Shown here piece by piece: positions 9,020-18,265 of a stretch of 48,382 nt of DNA; positions within the stretch are counted from its first letter, which is position 1, and each line of letters begins with the position of its first letter. Source of the stretch: Acidobacteriota bacterium (GTDB lineage: Bacteria; Acidobacteriota; UBA6911; RPQK01; JADFOI01). Where the stretch lies: contig JADFOI010000008.1 of the NCBI GenBank assembly GCA_022562935.1, positions 827 to 49,208 on the forward strand, read 5' to 3'. The position numbers and the translations under genes were made by a program. The notes under the pieces are model-generated. The model saw only the letters and a program-made list of their open reading frames with translations. It had not been told where the DNA came from and made no database searches.

Positions 9020-10794
9020 AAAAACTCACCCTCACCGCCGCGCTCTTTTTGTTATCAAGCTGCGGCAACCCCCAACCCGGTGAGCCCACGGCCATAAAAA
9101 ACCCGGATACCTATACTTACCTGACCATTTCCGATCTGGATAGTCTGGACCCTGCCTGGTCCTATGACACGGCCAGCCATCTGGTCATTTTCAATGTCTA
9201 TGAGCCTCTTCTGGGATACAAAGGCTCCAGTACCGAGGAACTGGTTCCCGTGATCGCCTCCCAGGTTCCCAGCACAACCAACGGCCTCATCTCCCCAGAC
9301 GGTTTGACCTATACCTTCCCCATTCGCCCAGGCGTGGCGTTCCAGGACGGTACGCCTTTGACTCCCGAAGATGTGAAATATTCCCTGATGCGCTTCCTGC
9401 TTCAAGATCGAGCCGGAGGTCCCTCATCCCTGCTTTTGGAGCCCATTTTAGGATACTCCTCGACCCGGGACGATAGGGGACGAGTCATGGAAAAAGCCTT
9501 TCAGGAAGCCAATAGTCGGCTACAAGTCCAGGGGGATAACCTGGTTATTGAAATTCCAGAACCCTACGCTCCGCTTCTGAGCATACTGGCAACCTGGGCG
9601 CCTTCCATCTCCAAACAGTGGGCGATCAGTCACGGAGACTGGGACGGGACAGAATCCACCTGGAAGGAATACAACAACCCCCAAAAGGAATCCTCCTACC
9701 TCTTTGAACACATGAACGGCACCGGGCCTTTCATGCTGGAAAGATGGGACAAGAAGAACAAGGAGATCGTTCTACTCCGGAACGAGAACTACTGGCAGGC
9801 GCCTGCCCAACTGAGGCGAGTGATGATCAAAGGCGTGAACGAATTTACCACGCGAAAGCTGATGCTGAGTGCGGGCGACGCAGATACCATATCCGTGGAG
9901 CGCTCGCAGTTGTCACAGCTACGAGGTATTCCCGGGGTGGCCATCATTGATGACTTGCCCACGATCATTATGTCTCCCGTGGTCTTCTTTACCTTCCACA
10001 TCAACCCGGTAGGAAATCCCCATATTGGTTCCGGGAAATTAGATGGAAAAGGCGTCCCCCCTGACTTTTTCTCCGATGTCGATGTGAGAAAAGGCTTTGC
10101 CTATGCTCTGGATTATGAGGCCTTTATTCAGGACGTCTACCAGGGAAAGGGCACCCAGGCCACCGGCTGCATTCCCAAGACTCTACCGGGCCACGATCCC
10201 AATGCTCCCCACTACAACCATGACTTAAAGAGAGCGGAAGAACATTTCAAACAGGCCTGGGGAGGACAGGTCTGGGAGAAAGGGTTTCACTTCACTCTCA
10301 CCTACAACGCGGGAAACACAACCCGGCAAACCTTGTGCCAGATTCTAAAAGTCAACGTGGAAAAACTGAATCCCAGATTCAAGATTGACATCAGACCGGT
10401 TCAGTGGTCCACCTATCTGAGTGCTTCTCAGAAGAAGATGCTGCCGATGTTCACACTCGGCTGGGCTGCCGATTTTCCCGATGCTCACAACTTTGTCTTT
10501 CCCATGCTCCATTCCCGGGGAAATTATCCCGCCCAGCAGGGCTACAAGAATCCGGAAATTGACCGGCTCGTCGAGCAGGCAATTGCAGAAACAGACCCGG
10601 GAAAAAGGAAGGAACTTTACTCCACGATTCTGGCCTTGGCCTACCAGGACGTACCCCACCTGGTGGTGTTGGACACAGTCGACCTACGCGTCCAGAGAGA
10701 TTGGGTCAAGGGCTGGTATCACAATCCCGTACTACCTGACTCTGCCGGAGGCGGCGACTTCTACCCCATCTACAAAGACGCCACTGAGATGTAG
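9016..10794 (+). CDS. Peptide/nickel-type ABC transporter substrate-binding protein (SBP_bac_5)
   Basis: Lipoprotein signal (LLSSCGN), then TYTYLTISDLDSLDPAWSYDTASHLVIFNVYEPLLGYKG. Overlaps the upstream gene by 4 bp. Confidence 0.93.
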   Translation: MKKLTLTAALFLLSSCGNPQPGEPTAIKNPDTYTYLTISDLDSLDPAWSYDTASHLVIFNVYEPLLGYKGSSTEELVPVIASQVPSTTNGLISPDGLTYTFPIRPGVAFQDGTPLTPEDVKYSLMRFLLQDRAGGPSSLLLEPILGYSSTRDDRGRVMEKAFQEANSRLQVQGDNLVIEIPEPYAPLLSILATWAPSISKQWAISHGDWDGTESTWKEYNNPQKESSYLFEHMNGTGPFMLERWDKKNKEIVLLRNENYWQAPAQLRRVMIKGVNEFTTRKLMLSAGDADTISVERSQLSQLRGIPGVAIIDDLPTIIMSPVVFFTFHINPVGNPHIGSGKLDGKGVPPDFFSDVDVRKGFAYALDYEAFIQDVYQGKGTQATGCIPKTLPGHDPNAPHYNHDLKRAEEHFKQAWGGQVWEKGFHFTLTYNAGNTTRQTLCQILKVNVEKLNPRFKIDIRPVQWSTYLSASQKKMLPMFTLGWAADFPDAHNFVFPMLHSRGNYPAQQGYKNPEIDRLVEQAIAETDPGKRKELYSTILALAYQDVPHLVVLDTVDLRVQRDWVKGWYHNPVLPDSAGGGDFYPIYKDATEM

Positions 10795-10799
10795 CGATC

Positions 10800-11825
10800 A
10801 TGGCCTCATACCTGATCCGAAGACTGGCCATGCTCCCCTTTGTGGCTTTGGGGGTGACGCTCCTTCTCTTTGCCCTTCTGCAGTTGCTCTCTCCAGAGAT
10901 GAGGGCCTCTCTGTACGTGAAAGATCCCCGCCAGCTGTCCGCCTTGGAATCCGTTATCGAGACCTACCATCTGAGAGATCCCTTCCCGATTCAGTATTGG
11001 ACCTGGCTCAAACAGATATTAGTCGGAGACCTGGGCTACTCCGAGACGGCCAGAATGCCGGTGGCGGAGGCCATCAAGGCCTTCTTTCCGGCCACCTTTG
11101 AACTGGCCCTGACCGCCTTTGTCCCCACTCTCCTGGTGGGAATCTGGCTGGGAACCAAAGCGGCCGTCTATCAGGATCGGCCTCTGGATCACTTCTCACG
11201 GTTTATGGCCATCACCGGGTATTCCCTGCCCTCTTTTGTGCTGGGGCTTCTCCTGCTCATGATCTTCTACGGGAGATTCAATATTCTTCCTCCCGGCCGC
11301 TTTTCCCTGGAGGCGGATCTGTTCATACACTCCGCCAACTTCACTCCGTTCACCGGCTTCCTTCTGCTCGACTCCCTTTTAAACGGCAAGCTCTGGATCT
11401 TTTGGGATGCGCTGAAACATCTGATCCTGCCCGCCGCGACGCTCTTTTACAACAGCGTCGCCCTGCTGATCCGCATCACCCGCTCTTCCATGCTGGAGGA
11501 AATCCACAAGGACTACGTACGCACAGCCCGCGCCAAGGGAGTGGAGGAATCTGACGTCATCAACAAACACGCCCGCAAAAATGCCCTGATCCCCGTGATC
11601 ACTTCATCCAGCCTGCTCCTGGTAGGACTTTTGGGGGGGGTGGTGATCACGGAAACCATATTCAATTACCCGGGAATCGGAAGATGGGGGGTCAACGCGG
11701 CCCAGCAGCTGGATATTGCCGGCATCATGGGGTTTGCCCTGGTCTCGGCCACCCTGTTCGTGCTGGGCAACCTGGCGGCCGATCTTCTCTATGCCTTCGT
11801 GGACCCCAGAGTCAGGTTGAAGTGA
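10800..11825 (+). CDS. Oligopeptide ABC transporter permease (DppB/OppB-like)
   Basis: MASYLIRRLAMLPFVALGVTLLLFALLQL and DYVRTARAKGVEESDVINKHARKNALIPVIT. Confidence 0.94.
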   Translation: MASYLIRRLAMLPFVALGVTLLLFALLQLLSPEMRASLYVKDPRQLSALESVIETYHLRDPFPIQYWTWLKQILVGDLGYSETARMPVAEAIKAFFPATFELALTAFVPTLLVGIWLGTKAAVYQDRPLDHFSRFMAITGYSLPSFVLGLLLLMIFYGRFNILPPGRFSLEADLFIHSANFTPFTGFLLLDSLLNGKLWIFWDALKHLILPAATLFYNSVALLIRITRSSMLEEIHKDYVRTARAKGVEESDVINKHARKNALIPVITSSSLLLVGLLGGVVITETIFNYPGIGRWGVNAAQQLDIAGIMGFALVSATLFVLGNLAADLLYAFVDPRVRLK

Positions 11826-12688
11826 TGCTGAAAAGGCTCCGGAAAAAACCCCTTTCCCTCATCGGTCTGGGACTGATTGTCTTTTTCGCGCTGGTGGCGC
11901 TTCTGGCCCCACTGCTGGCTCCCATGGCTCCCAACGCCCGCGACCCCTATCTCATTCCCCAGGATGGTTATACCTCTGATCCCACCCCTCCCAGCTCGAA
12001 ACACTGGTTCGGGACCACCGAACAGCAGTATGACCTCTATTACGGCATCATCTGGGGAACCCGGACCGCCTTCAAAATTGGACTCACCATCATCTCCATG
12101 GCCCTTCTGGTGGGCATCACTTTGGGATCCCTGGCCGGCTATTACGGGGGATGGCTGGATGAAGTCCTGATGCGTTTTACCGATATTATTCTGGCCTTCC
12201 CCGCCATCGTGCTGGCGGTGGTGATCGTGGCCGTGCTGGGCCCCAGCCTCTCCATGGTGGTCCTGGCCATTGCCCTGGTAGCCTGGCCTTCCTACGCCCG
12301 CCTTCTGCGCGCCGACATACTCTCGGTCAAGCAAAGGGAATTTGTCCTCGCCAGCCGGGCGCTGGGAGCCACTGACTTTTGGATCCTGACTCGCCGCGTG
12401 ATCCCCAACGCCATTTTTCCCGTTTTGGTGGTGGCTTCCTTGGACATCGGTTCGGTAGTGATCATGGCGGCCGCCTTGAGCTTCCTGGGACTGGGAGCCC
12501 CGATGGGCTACGCCGACTGGGGACAGCTGATCTCCCTTTCCCGCAACTGGATCCTGGGAACGCCCCAGAATCCTCTGCAATTCTGGTATACGGCAGTCAT
12601 CCCCGGCGGTACCATTTTCCTCTTCGTTCTGGGTTGGAATCTCTTGGGCGACGCCTTCCGCGACATCCTCGACCCACGGCAAAAGTGA
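11825..12688 (+). CDS. Oligopeptide ABC transporter permease (DppC/OppC-like)
   Basis: ATG at 11825 overlaps the previous stop. EFVLASRALGATDFWILTRRVIPNAIFPVLVVASLDIGSVVIMAAALSFLGLG. Confidence 0.94.
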   Translation: MLKRLRKKPLSLIGLGLIVFFALVALLAPLLAPMAPNARDPYLIPQDGYTSDPTPPSSKHWFGTTEQQYDLYYGIIWGTRTAFKIGLTIISMALLVGITLGSLAGYYGGWLDEVLMRFTDIILAFPAIVLAVVIVAVLGPSLSMVVLAIALVAWPSYARLLRADILSVKQREFVLASRALGATDFWILTRRVIPNAIFPVLVVASLDIGSVVIMAAALSFLGLGAPMGYADWGQLISLSRNWILGTPQNPLQFWYTAVIPGGTIFLFVLGWNLLGDAFRDILDPRQK

Positions 12689-12698
12689 GGGGGACCGT

Positions 12699-13133
12699 TT
12701 AGCGAATGCCGGTAATGTAGTTCTCGAGCTGCGATATGAGAAATTCCTGCTCGGAGATGACGACTTTGACCACGTCCCCAATGGAAATCACGCCAACCAA
12801 CTTCTCGTCTTCAAGGACAGGCAGATGTCGGATATGTTTATCCGTCATCAGCGCCATACACTCTTCAATGGTCTGGTCGACACGGACGCAGGCCACCTTT
12901 CGGCTCATGGTTTCTCCCAGAGACGTACCCCGGGAGGATTTTCCTTTCAAAACAACCTTCCTGGCATAATCCCTTTCCGAAAAAATGCCCACTAATTCAC
13001 CCGCGTCCAGCACCAGTAAGGCCCCGATGTTGTGCTCGGCCATAATCTCCAGGGCCTCATAGACAGAGGTATCCGATGTGGCCGACAAGATCTCGTGGCC
13101 TTTGTTTTCCAAAAGCTGCCGTACGGTTTTCAT
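12699..13133 (-). CDS. CBS-pair domain protein
   Basis: MKTVRQLLENKGHEILSATSDTSVYEALEIMAEHNIGALLVLDAGELVGIFSERDYARKV... with a second CBS repeat. Internal Met chosen as start. Confidence 0.92.
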   Translation of the reverse strand: MKTVRQLLENKGHEILSATSDTSVYEALEIMAEHNIGALLVLDAGELVGIFSERDYARKVVLKGKSSRGTSLGETMSRKVACVRVDQTIEECMALMTDKHIRHLPVLEDEKLVGVISIGDVVKVVISEQEFLISQLENYITGIR

Positions 13134-13237
13134 GGCCTCATTCCTCTGCTCGCGGGTTGTAGGCTTGGGCGACCCACTGCGCCAAGTGTAGATTTTCACC
13201 ATTATGCACCACACCGGGCTCAAGAGCCAGCCCCTAT

Positions 13238-13308
13238 TTGTGCTGTTGTGCTGTTGTGCTGTTGTGAATTTGTGAGTTCGTGCTTTCGTGAATTCGTGCT
13301 TTCATGAG
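13238..13308. repeat. Degenerate tandem TTGTGCTG / TTCGTGCTTTCGTGAA repeat
   Basis: TTGTGCTG x3, then GTGAATTTGTGAGTTCGTGCTTTCGTGAATTCGTGCTTTCATGAG. Confidence 0.75.
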
Positions 13309-13388
13309 TATGTAACTTTGACCGCTGGGCGGCCCGTGGGCTGAAGCCCAATATGTTTTTCTCTCTGTTTTCTATTTTCTATTTTCTA

Positions 13389-13405
13389 CGCGGAGCGTCT
13401 CCGCG
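13389..13405. terminator. Hairpin downstream of pntB
   Basis: CGCGGAG-CGT-CTCCGCG, perfect 7-bp stem 3' of the minus-strand pntB. Confidence 0.4.
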
Positions 13406-13411
13406 ACGCGT

Positions 13412-14815
13412 TCAGGCCACCTCTTTGACTGCGGTCATGAGATCCATGGCCACCTGCTTGGCATCACCAAAGAGCATGAGAGCGTTGTCTGCAGCAAAGA
13501 GAGGGTTGGCGATCCCTGAGAATCCTGGACTGAGGCTGCGCTTGACGATCACCACCGAACGGGCCTGGTCCACGTCGAGGATGGGCATGCCGGCGATGGG
13601 AATGGAAGGGTCCGACTCTCGGGCCAGCGGATTGACCACATCGTTGGCCCCGATGACCAGGACCACATCGGTTTGTCGAAAGGCAGGGTTAATCTCGTCC
13701 ATATCCTTCAGCTTCTGGTAGGGGATATTGGCCTCCGCCAGCAGGACATTCATGTGCCCCGGCATACGCCCGGCCACGGGATGAATGGCAAAGTCCACTT
13801 CGACGCCCTTGGATTCAAGCAGTTCAGCCAGATCCTGCACCACAAATTGGGCCTGAGCCACGGCCATACCATAGCCCGGAACAATGATGACCCGCCGGGC
13901 ATCCTGCAACAACATCGCCACTTCCTCCGCCGAGGCCGCCTTGACCCGACCGGCATAAATGTCCTCGCTCTCCTCGATGGTGGCAACGTTCGCCCCCACA
14001 CCGGCGAACATGACGTTTACCAGGGAACGGTTCATGGCCCGGCACATCAATGCGGTGAGTATGAAACCGGCAGCTCCCACCAGAGAGCCGGCAATGATCA
14101 GTACCGTGTTGTTGAGGACCCATCCGTGGCCCGCAGCTGCCACTCCCGAATAAGAGTTGAGCAAGGCGATGACCACGGGCATGTCGGCCCCTCCTATGGG
14201 AATGACCAGCATGATTCCAAGAAGAGAGGCAACCCCGGCCAGGATCCAGAACGACAGCGAAGAGGTGCCGTCTAAAACCAGCCACACGCTCAGGCCCAGA
14301 CAAATCATCGCCAGTGCCACATTGAGGACGTGCCGGCCTGCGATCAGGATGGGTTTATCATTGACAAGTCCCTGCAGTTTGCCGAAGGCGACGGCGCTGC
14401 CCGTGAAGGAGACGCCGCCGATCAGAGCAGATAAAGCGGCAGCCACCGTGAACTGGACCGATATCTCTTCTACAAATCCTCCCCTGAGGGCCTCCTCCAG
14501 GGCGGCTCCAACCGCCAGGGCCGAGGCGCCGCCCCCGAAGCCATTAAAGACAGCCACCACCTGGGGCATGGAGGTCATGGAAACTTTGTAGGCAAGAATC
14601 ACTCCCACTAAAGCACCCACCACTATCCCGGCCACGATGACCTCAAAACTGACAATACGTCTGTCCAGGAGCGTCACCACGATCGCCAGGAGCATGCCTG
14701 CCGACCCCAGCAGGTTCCCTCGCACTGCCGTACGGGGATGGGACAGTCCTTTCAGACCGAAAATGAAAAGGACTGCAGCAATTAGATAAAACAGGTCAAT
14801 CAGTTCTGGGGACAC
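13412..14815 (-). CDS. pntB: NAD(P) transhydrogenase subunit beta
   Basis: GYGMAVAQAQFVVQDLAELLESKGVEVDFAIHPVAGRMPGHMNVLLAEANIPYQKLKDMDEINPAFRQTDVVLVIGANDVVNPLA. Confidence 0.97.
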   Translation of the reverse strand: MSPELIDLFYLIAAVLFIFGLKGLSHPRTAVRGNLLGSAGMLLAIVVTLLDRRIVSFEVIVAGIVVGALVGVILAYKVSMTSMPQVVAVFNGFGGGASALAVGAALEEALRGGFVEEISVQFTVAAALSALIGGVSFTGSAVAFGKLQGLVNDKPILIAGRHVLNVALAMICLGLSVWLVLDGTSSLSFWILAGVASLLGIMLVIPIGGADMPVVIALLNSYSGVAAAGHGWVLNNTVLIIAGSLVGAAGFILTALMCRAMNRSLVNVMFAGVGANVATIEESEDIYAGRVKAASAEEVAMLLQDARRVIIVPGYGMAVAQAQFVVQDLAELLESKGVEVDFAIHPVAGRMPGHMNVLLAEANIPYQKLKDMDEINPAFRQTDVVLVIGANDVVNPLARESDPSIPIAGMPILDVDQARSVVIVKRSLSPGFSGIANPLFAADNALMLFGDAKQVAMDLMTAVKEVA

Positions 14816-15097
14816 TTAGTCCTTCCGGCGAAACATTTCCAGCATGCGGTGGGTGACCAGAAATCCTCCCACCACGTTGGCCGTTGCCATGGCCACTGCC
14901 AGAAAGCCTAGAATCGTGGTAAAAGTGGTTAATTGGACACCCGCGGTGACCAAGGTCCCCACCAGCGTGATACCTGAAATAGCGTTGGCCCCGGACATGA
15001 GAGGGGTGTGCAAAAGAGGGGGCACCTTGGTGATTACCTCAAAACCCACAAACAGAGCCAACACGAAAATGGTCAGGGCGGCTACAAAGACCTCCAT
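14816..15097 (-). CDS. pntAB: NAD(P) transhydrogenase subunit alpha part 2
   Basis: FVGFEVITKVPPLLHTPLMSGANAISGITLVGTLVTAG. Sits between pntAA and pntB. Confidence 0.95.
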   Translation of the reverse strand: MEVFVAALTIFVLALFVGFEVITKVPPLLHTPLMSGANAISGITLVGTLVTAGVQLTTFTTILGFLAVAMATANVVGGFLVTHRMLEMFRRKD

Positions 15098-16284
15098 CAG
15101 GAATTTTTCCTTTCATCGTTAACGGGAGCGGAGGTAGGCTGAGCCAGAAGCTCTCGCACCTGGGGATTGATCACCTCTCCCTGGTGGGTCAAAAGAGTAT
15201 CGCGAATGATTTCGTCTTCCAGGTTGAGGTCCAGCTGGCCTTCCTTCACCAGATTATGGAGAAAGGCGGAGACGTTTTTGGCGTACATCTGGCTGGCGTG
15301 GTGAGCCACGGTCGAGGGTAAGTCGGTGGGCCCCAGGATGGTGACGCCGTTGTATTCCACCCTCTCCCCGGGCCGAGTCAACTCACAGTTCCCGCCCCCT
15401 TCTGCGGCCAGATCCACAATGACCGATCCTGGATGCATTCCCTGAACCGCTTCCTCAGTGATGAGCATGGGAGCCTTTCTGCCAGCAACCGCTGCTGTAG
15501 TAATGACAACGTCGCTTTTGGCAACCACTCGAGCCATCATTTCTCGCTGGCGCCGGTAGAACTCTTCGTCCATGGCCTCGGCGTACCCTCCCGATCCCTC
15601 ACTTCCCTCTGTGTTCAATTCCAGTTCCACGAACTTGGCCCCTAGGCTCTCCACTTGTTCCTTGACCGCAGGGCGCACGTCGTAGGCCTGCACGAGTGCT
15701 CCCAGCCGGTGGGCGGTGGCAATCGCCTGCAACCCGGCCACACCTGCTCCAATAACAAAAACTCGGGAGGGCCGGATGGTCCCGGCAGCAGTCATCATCA
15801 AGGGGTACATCTTATTGAGCTCTACGGCGGCCACAAGAACGGCCTTATAGCCCGCAATGGTGGCCATCGAGGTCAGAGCATCCATGGGCTGTGCCCGGCC
15901 AATGCGCGGCAATAGTTCTAATGCGAAAGCGGTGACTCCTCGTTGGGCAAGTTTTTGCGCGGTTTGGGGGGCTCCAAAAGGATTCAGGAGTCCCAGCACA
16001 ATCTGACCCTGGCGCAGCAACTCCAGATCATCACCGGCACCCGGGTGAGCGTCTAAGAAATTCACCTGCAGGATGACGTCGGCCAAGGAAAAGAGTTGAG
16101 TGCGATCGGATACCAGACGCGCTTTTACTTTCTGGTAGGCGGCATCGGGAAAGCCGGCCTTCTCACCCGCTCCCGGTTGCACAACGACTTCCAAACCGGC
16201 CTTGGCTAAATCGGCCGCAACCAAAGGCACCAGGGCCACTCGCCGCTCCGCCGGATAGGTCTCAATAGGGACTCCAACGATCAT
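15097..16284 (-). CDS. pntAA: NAD(P) transhydrogenase subunit alpha part 1
   Basis: MIVGVPIETYPAERRVALVPLVAADLAKAGLEVVVQPGAGEKAGFPDAAY; VFVIGAGVAGLQAIATAHRLGALVQAYDVR. Confidence 0.96.
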   Translation of the reverse strand: MIVGVPIETYPAERRVALVPLVAADLAKAGLEVVVQPGAGEKAGFPDAAYQKVKARLVSDRTQLFSLADVILQVNFLDAHPGAGDDLELLRQGQIVLGLLNPFGAPQTAQKLAQRGVTAFALELLPRIGRAQPMDALTSMATIAGYKAVLVAAVELNKMYPLMMTAAGTIRPSRVFVIGAGVAGLQAIATAHRLGALVQAYDVRPAVKEQVESLGAKFVELELNTEGSEGSGGYAEAMDEEFYRRQREMMARVVAKSDVVITTAAVAGRKAPMLITEEAVQGMHPGSVIVDLAAEGGGNCELTRPGERVEYNGVTILGPTDLPSTVAHHASQMYAKNVSAFLHNLVKEGQLDLNLEDEIIRDTLLTHQGEVINPQVRELLAQPTSAPVNDERKNS

Positions 16285-16457
16285 CTGGACCTCTACAGTA
16301 AAGTCTTCACATCATAGGCGGTCTGATCTCAAGAATGTACTTTTTTTGTTTGAAAATTAAATGACGGCCTCTTGCCGTTCTGAAAACAGAAGCTACAAAC
16401 CCAAATTGCATCCTCATGTTGGAGTGGCCGCTTTTAGCCCTTCGCTTACACCCAGCA

Positions 16458-17213
16458 CTATCCCAGCATCATATCGCCGCCGTTGTGATACACGATCTGC
16501 CCGGTAAACCAGCTGCAGGCATCGGAAGCCAGAAAGAGAACCGTAGTGGCGAGCTCTTCGGGGGTCCCCATTCGGCCCAGAGGAAGTGTGGAACCAATCC
16601 TCTGCTTTTCTTCCTCGGTGTAGAGTCTTCCCCCTCGGGGCAAGGGCGTATCTACGGGACCGGGAGCCACGGCGTTGACCACGATCCCGTGAGGAGCGAG
16701 TTCCAGGGCCAGGGTTTTGGTCAGCGCATTCACCCCGGCTTTGGAGGCGCAATAGTGTGCTGCTGCTGGAAACCCCCGCATCGCATGCCCGGCCGAGATA
16801 TTGATGATCCTCCCTTTTTGATTTTCAATCATGTGGTCCAGCACCGCTTTACAGGGTAAGAAGGTCCCCTTCAAGTTGACCGCGATCACCTGATCCCACT
16901 CCTCCTCGGCCATGTCCTGTACCGTCGCCTGGGGAAAGATCCCTGCCGAGTTGACCAGGATATCTATGCAGCCAAAGGCTTCCAGTGTCTGATCGACCAA
17001 CTCTCTGACCTGTTCCTGTCGGGTAACGTCCACGGCACCTCCCATGCTCTGCTGTCCGGTCTCCTTGATCTCACCCGCCACCTGCTCCGCCCGTTCCGCA
17101 ACAAGATCACCAATGGCCACTGAAGCACCATGACTTGCCAGTGTCAGAGCAACCGCACGTCCGATTCCGCTGCCTCCGCCCATGACCAGAGCCTTTTTTC
17201 CTTGAACATCCAT
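16458..17213 (-). CDS. SDR family oxidoreductase
   Basis: GGGSGIGRAVA Rossmann motif, NSAG, YCASK catalytic motif. Confidence 0.94.
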   Translation of the reverse strand: MDVQGKKALVMGGGSGIGRAVALTLASHGASVAIGDLVAERAEQVAGEIKETGQQSMGGAVDVTRQEQVRELVDQTLEAFGCIDILVNSAGIFPQATVQDMAEEEWDQVIAVNLKGTFLPCKAVLDHMIENQKGRIINISAGHAMRGFPAAAHYCASKAGVNALTKTLALELAPHGIVVNAVAPGPVDTPLPRGGRLYTEEEKQRIGSTLPLGRMGTPEELATTVLFLASDACSWFTGQIVYHNGGDMMLG

Positions 17214-17302
17214 TCCATTCCTCCCTGATATCCTAAAGTGTCTCGCTCCCTAAAATACGATGGTTCTCTTCCACATATATCTCAGGCTGGGGGAAGAAGC
17301 AA

Positions 17303-17335
17303 AGGAGAGTTCGGGGACTGTCCTCGAACTCTCCT
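17303..17335. repeat. 33-nt near-perfect palindrome
   Basis: AGGAGAGTTCGGGGACTGTCCTCGAACTCTCCT, one non-Watson-Crick pair. Related copy at 42421-42454. Confidence 0.75.
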
Positions 17336-17459
17336 TGGCCCTTGACATGCCTGAAAATGTTTACTAACTTCGAGCACTTCACAAGCCCGGCAACCGAGTG
17401 GTTTCGGTTTGGGTTTGCATTCATCAAAGTTACGGCCAATCCATGGACAGGAGTACGTG

Positions 17460-18206
17460 ATGGGAGAGCTTGACGGACGTGTTGTCGTGGTGACGGGAGG
17501 GGGAATTGGACTGGGTAAGGCCTTCTCTCGTGGTTTTGCTGCCGGCGGCGCCCAGGTAGTGGTTGCCGACATTGCGGAAGAGGAGGCCAAAACGATTGCC
17601 AAGGAAATCGATGGATTGGCGGTCCGTGTCGATGTCTCCAGCGAGTCCGATACTCAAGCCATGGCCAAGGCCGCCCATGACAAGTACGGACGCATCGACG
17701 TTCTGATCAATAACGCCTCCCTGTGGACTGCCCTTCTTCCTATGAAGCCCTGGACCGAAATTCCCGTTGAGGAATGGGACCGGGTGATGGCGGTGAACGT
17801 CAAGGGCTACCTACTGGCGGCACGAGCGGTGTTCCCCTACATGAAAGAGCAAGGATGGGGACGCATTATCAACCTGTCTTCCAATACTGCTCTGAGCGGC
17901 GTCCCCGGCATATTGCACTATGTGACCTCGAAGGGAGCCGCTTTAGGATTCACCCGGGCCCTGGCTCGCGAAATTGGCGGTGACGGGATCACGGTCAATG
18001 CCATCACCCCCGGTTTGACTTCGACGGAAGGGGTTAAGGCGCACTATTCAGAAGAGATGTTAGAATCGCGAGTCACCGCTCGATCCATTCAGCGCATACA
18101 GCAGCCCGATGATTTGGTGGGAGCCGTGATGTTCCTGGCCTCCGATCAGGCCGGATTCATCACCGGTCAGGTTCTGAACATCGACGGCGGTCAGATTATG
18201 TATTAA
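17460..18206 (+). CDS. SDR family oxidoreductase
   Basis: MGELDGRVVVVTGGGIGLGKAFSRGF, NNAS, YVTSK. Divergent from the SDR at 16458. Confidence 0.93.
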   Translation: MGELDGRVVVVTGGGIGLGKAFSRGFAAGGAQVVVADIAEEEAKTIAKEIDGLAVRVDVSSESDTQAMAKAAHDKYGRIDVLINNASLWTALLPMKPWTEIPVEEWDRVMAVNVKGYLLAARAVFPYMKEQGWGRIINLSSNTALSGVPGILHYVTSKGAALGFTRALAREIGGDGITVNAITPGLTSTEGVKAHYSEEMLESRVTARSIQRIQQPDDLVGAVMFLASDQAGFITGQVLNIDGGQIMY

Positions 18207-18265
18207 GCCCGCTCGATGCATCATCCTGGCTACATCATTATTGACTTGAAATAGCCTATAATAAA

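Noticed and set aside
13238-13308. CRISPR array
   Set aside because: Units are 8-16 bp, degenerate and contiguous without unique spacers.
13412-14303. Long plus-strand and alternative-frame ORFs over pntB (e.g. 13673..14275, 13824..14303)
   Set aside because: Shadow ORFs opposite or within a clear pntB; no family resemblance. The same applies to most overlapping ORFs in the track (4776..5480, 11789..12781, 25180..26100, 27687..28514, 35446..36219, 43135..43935).
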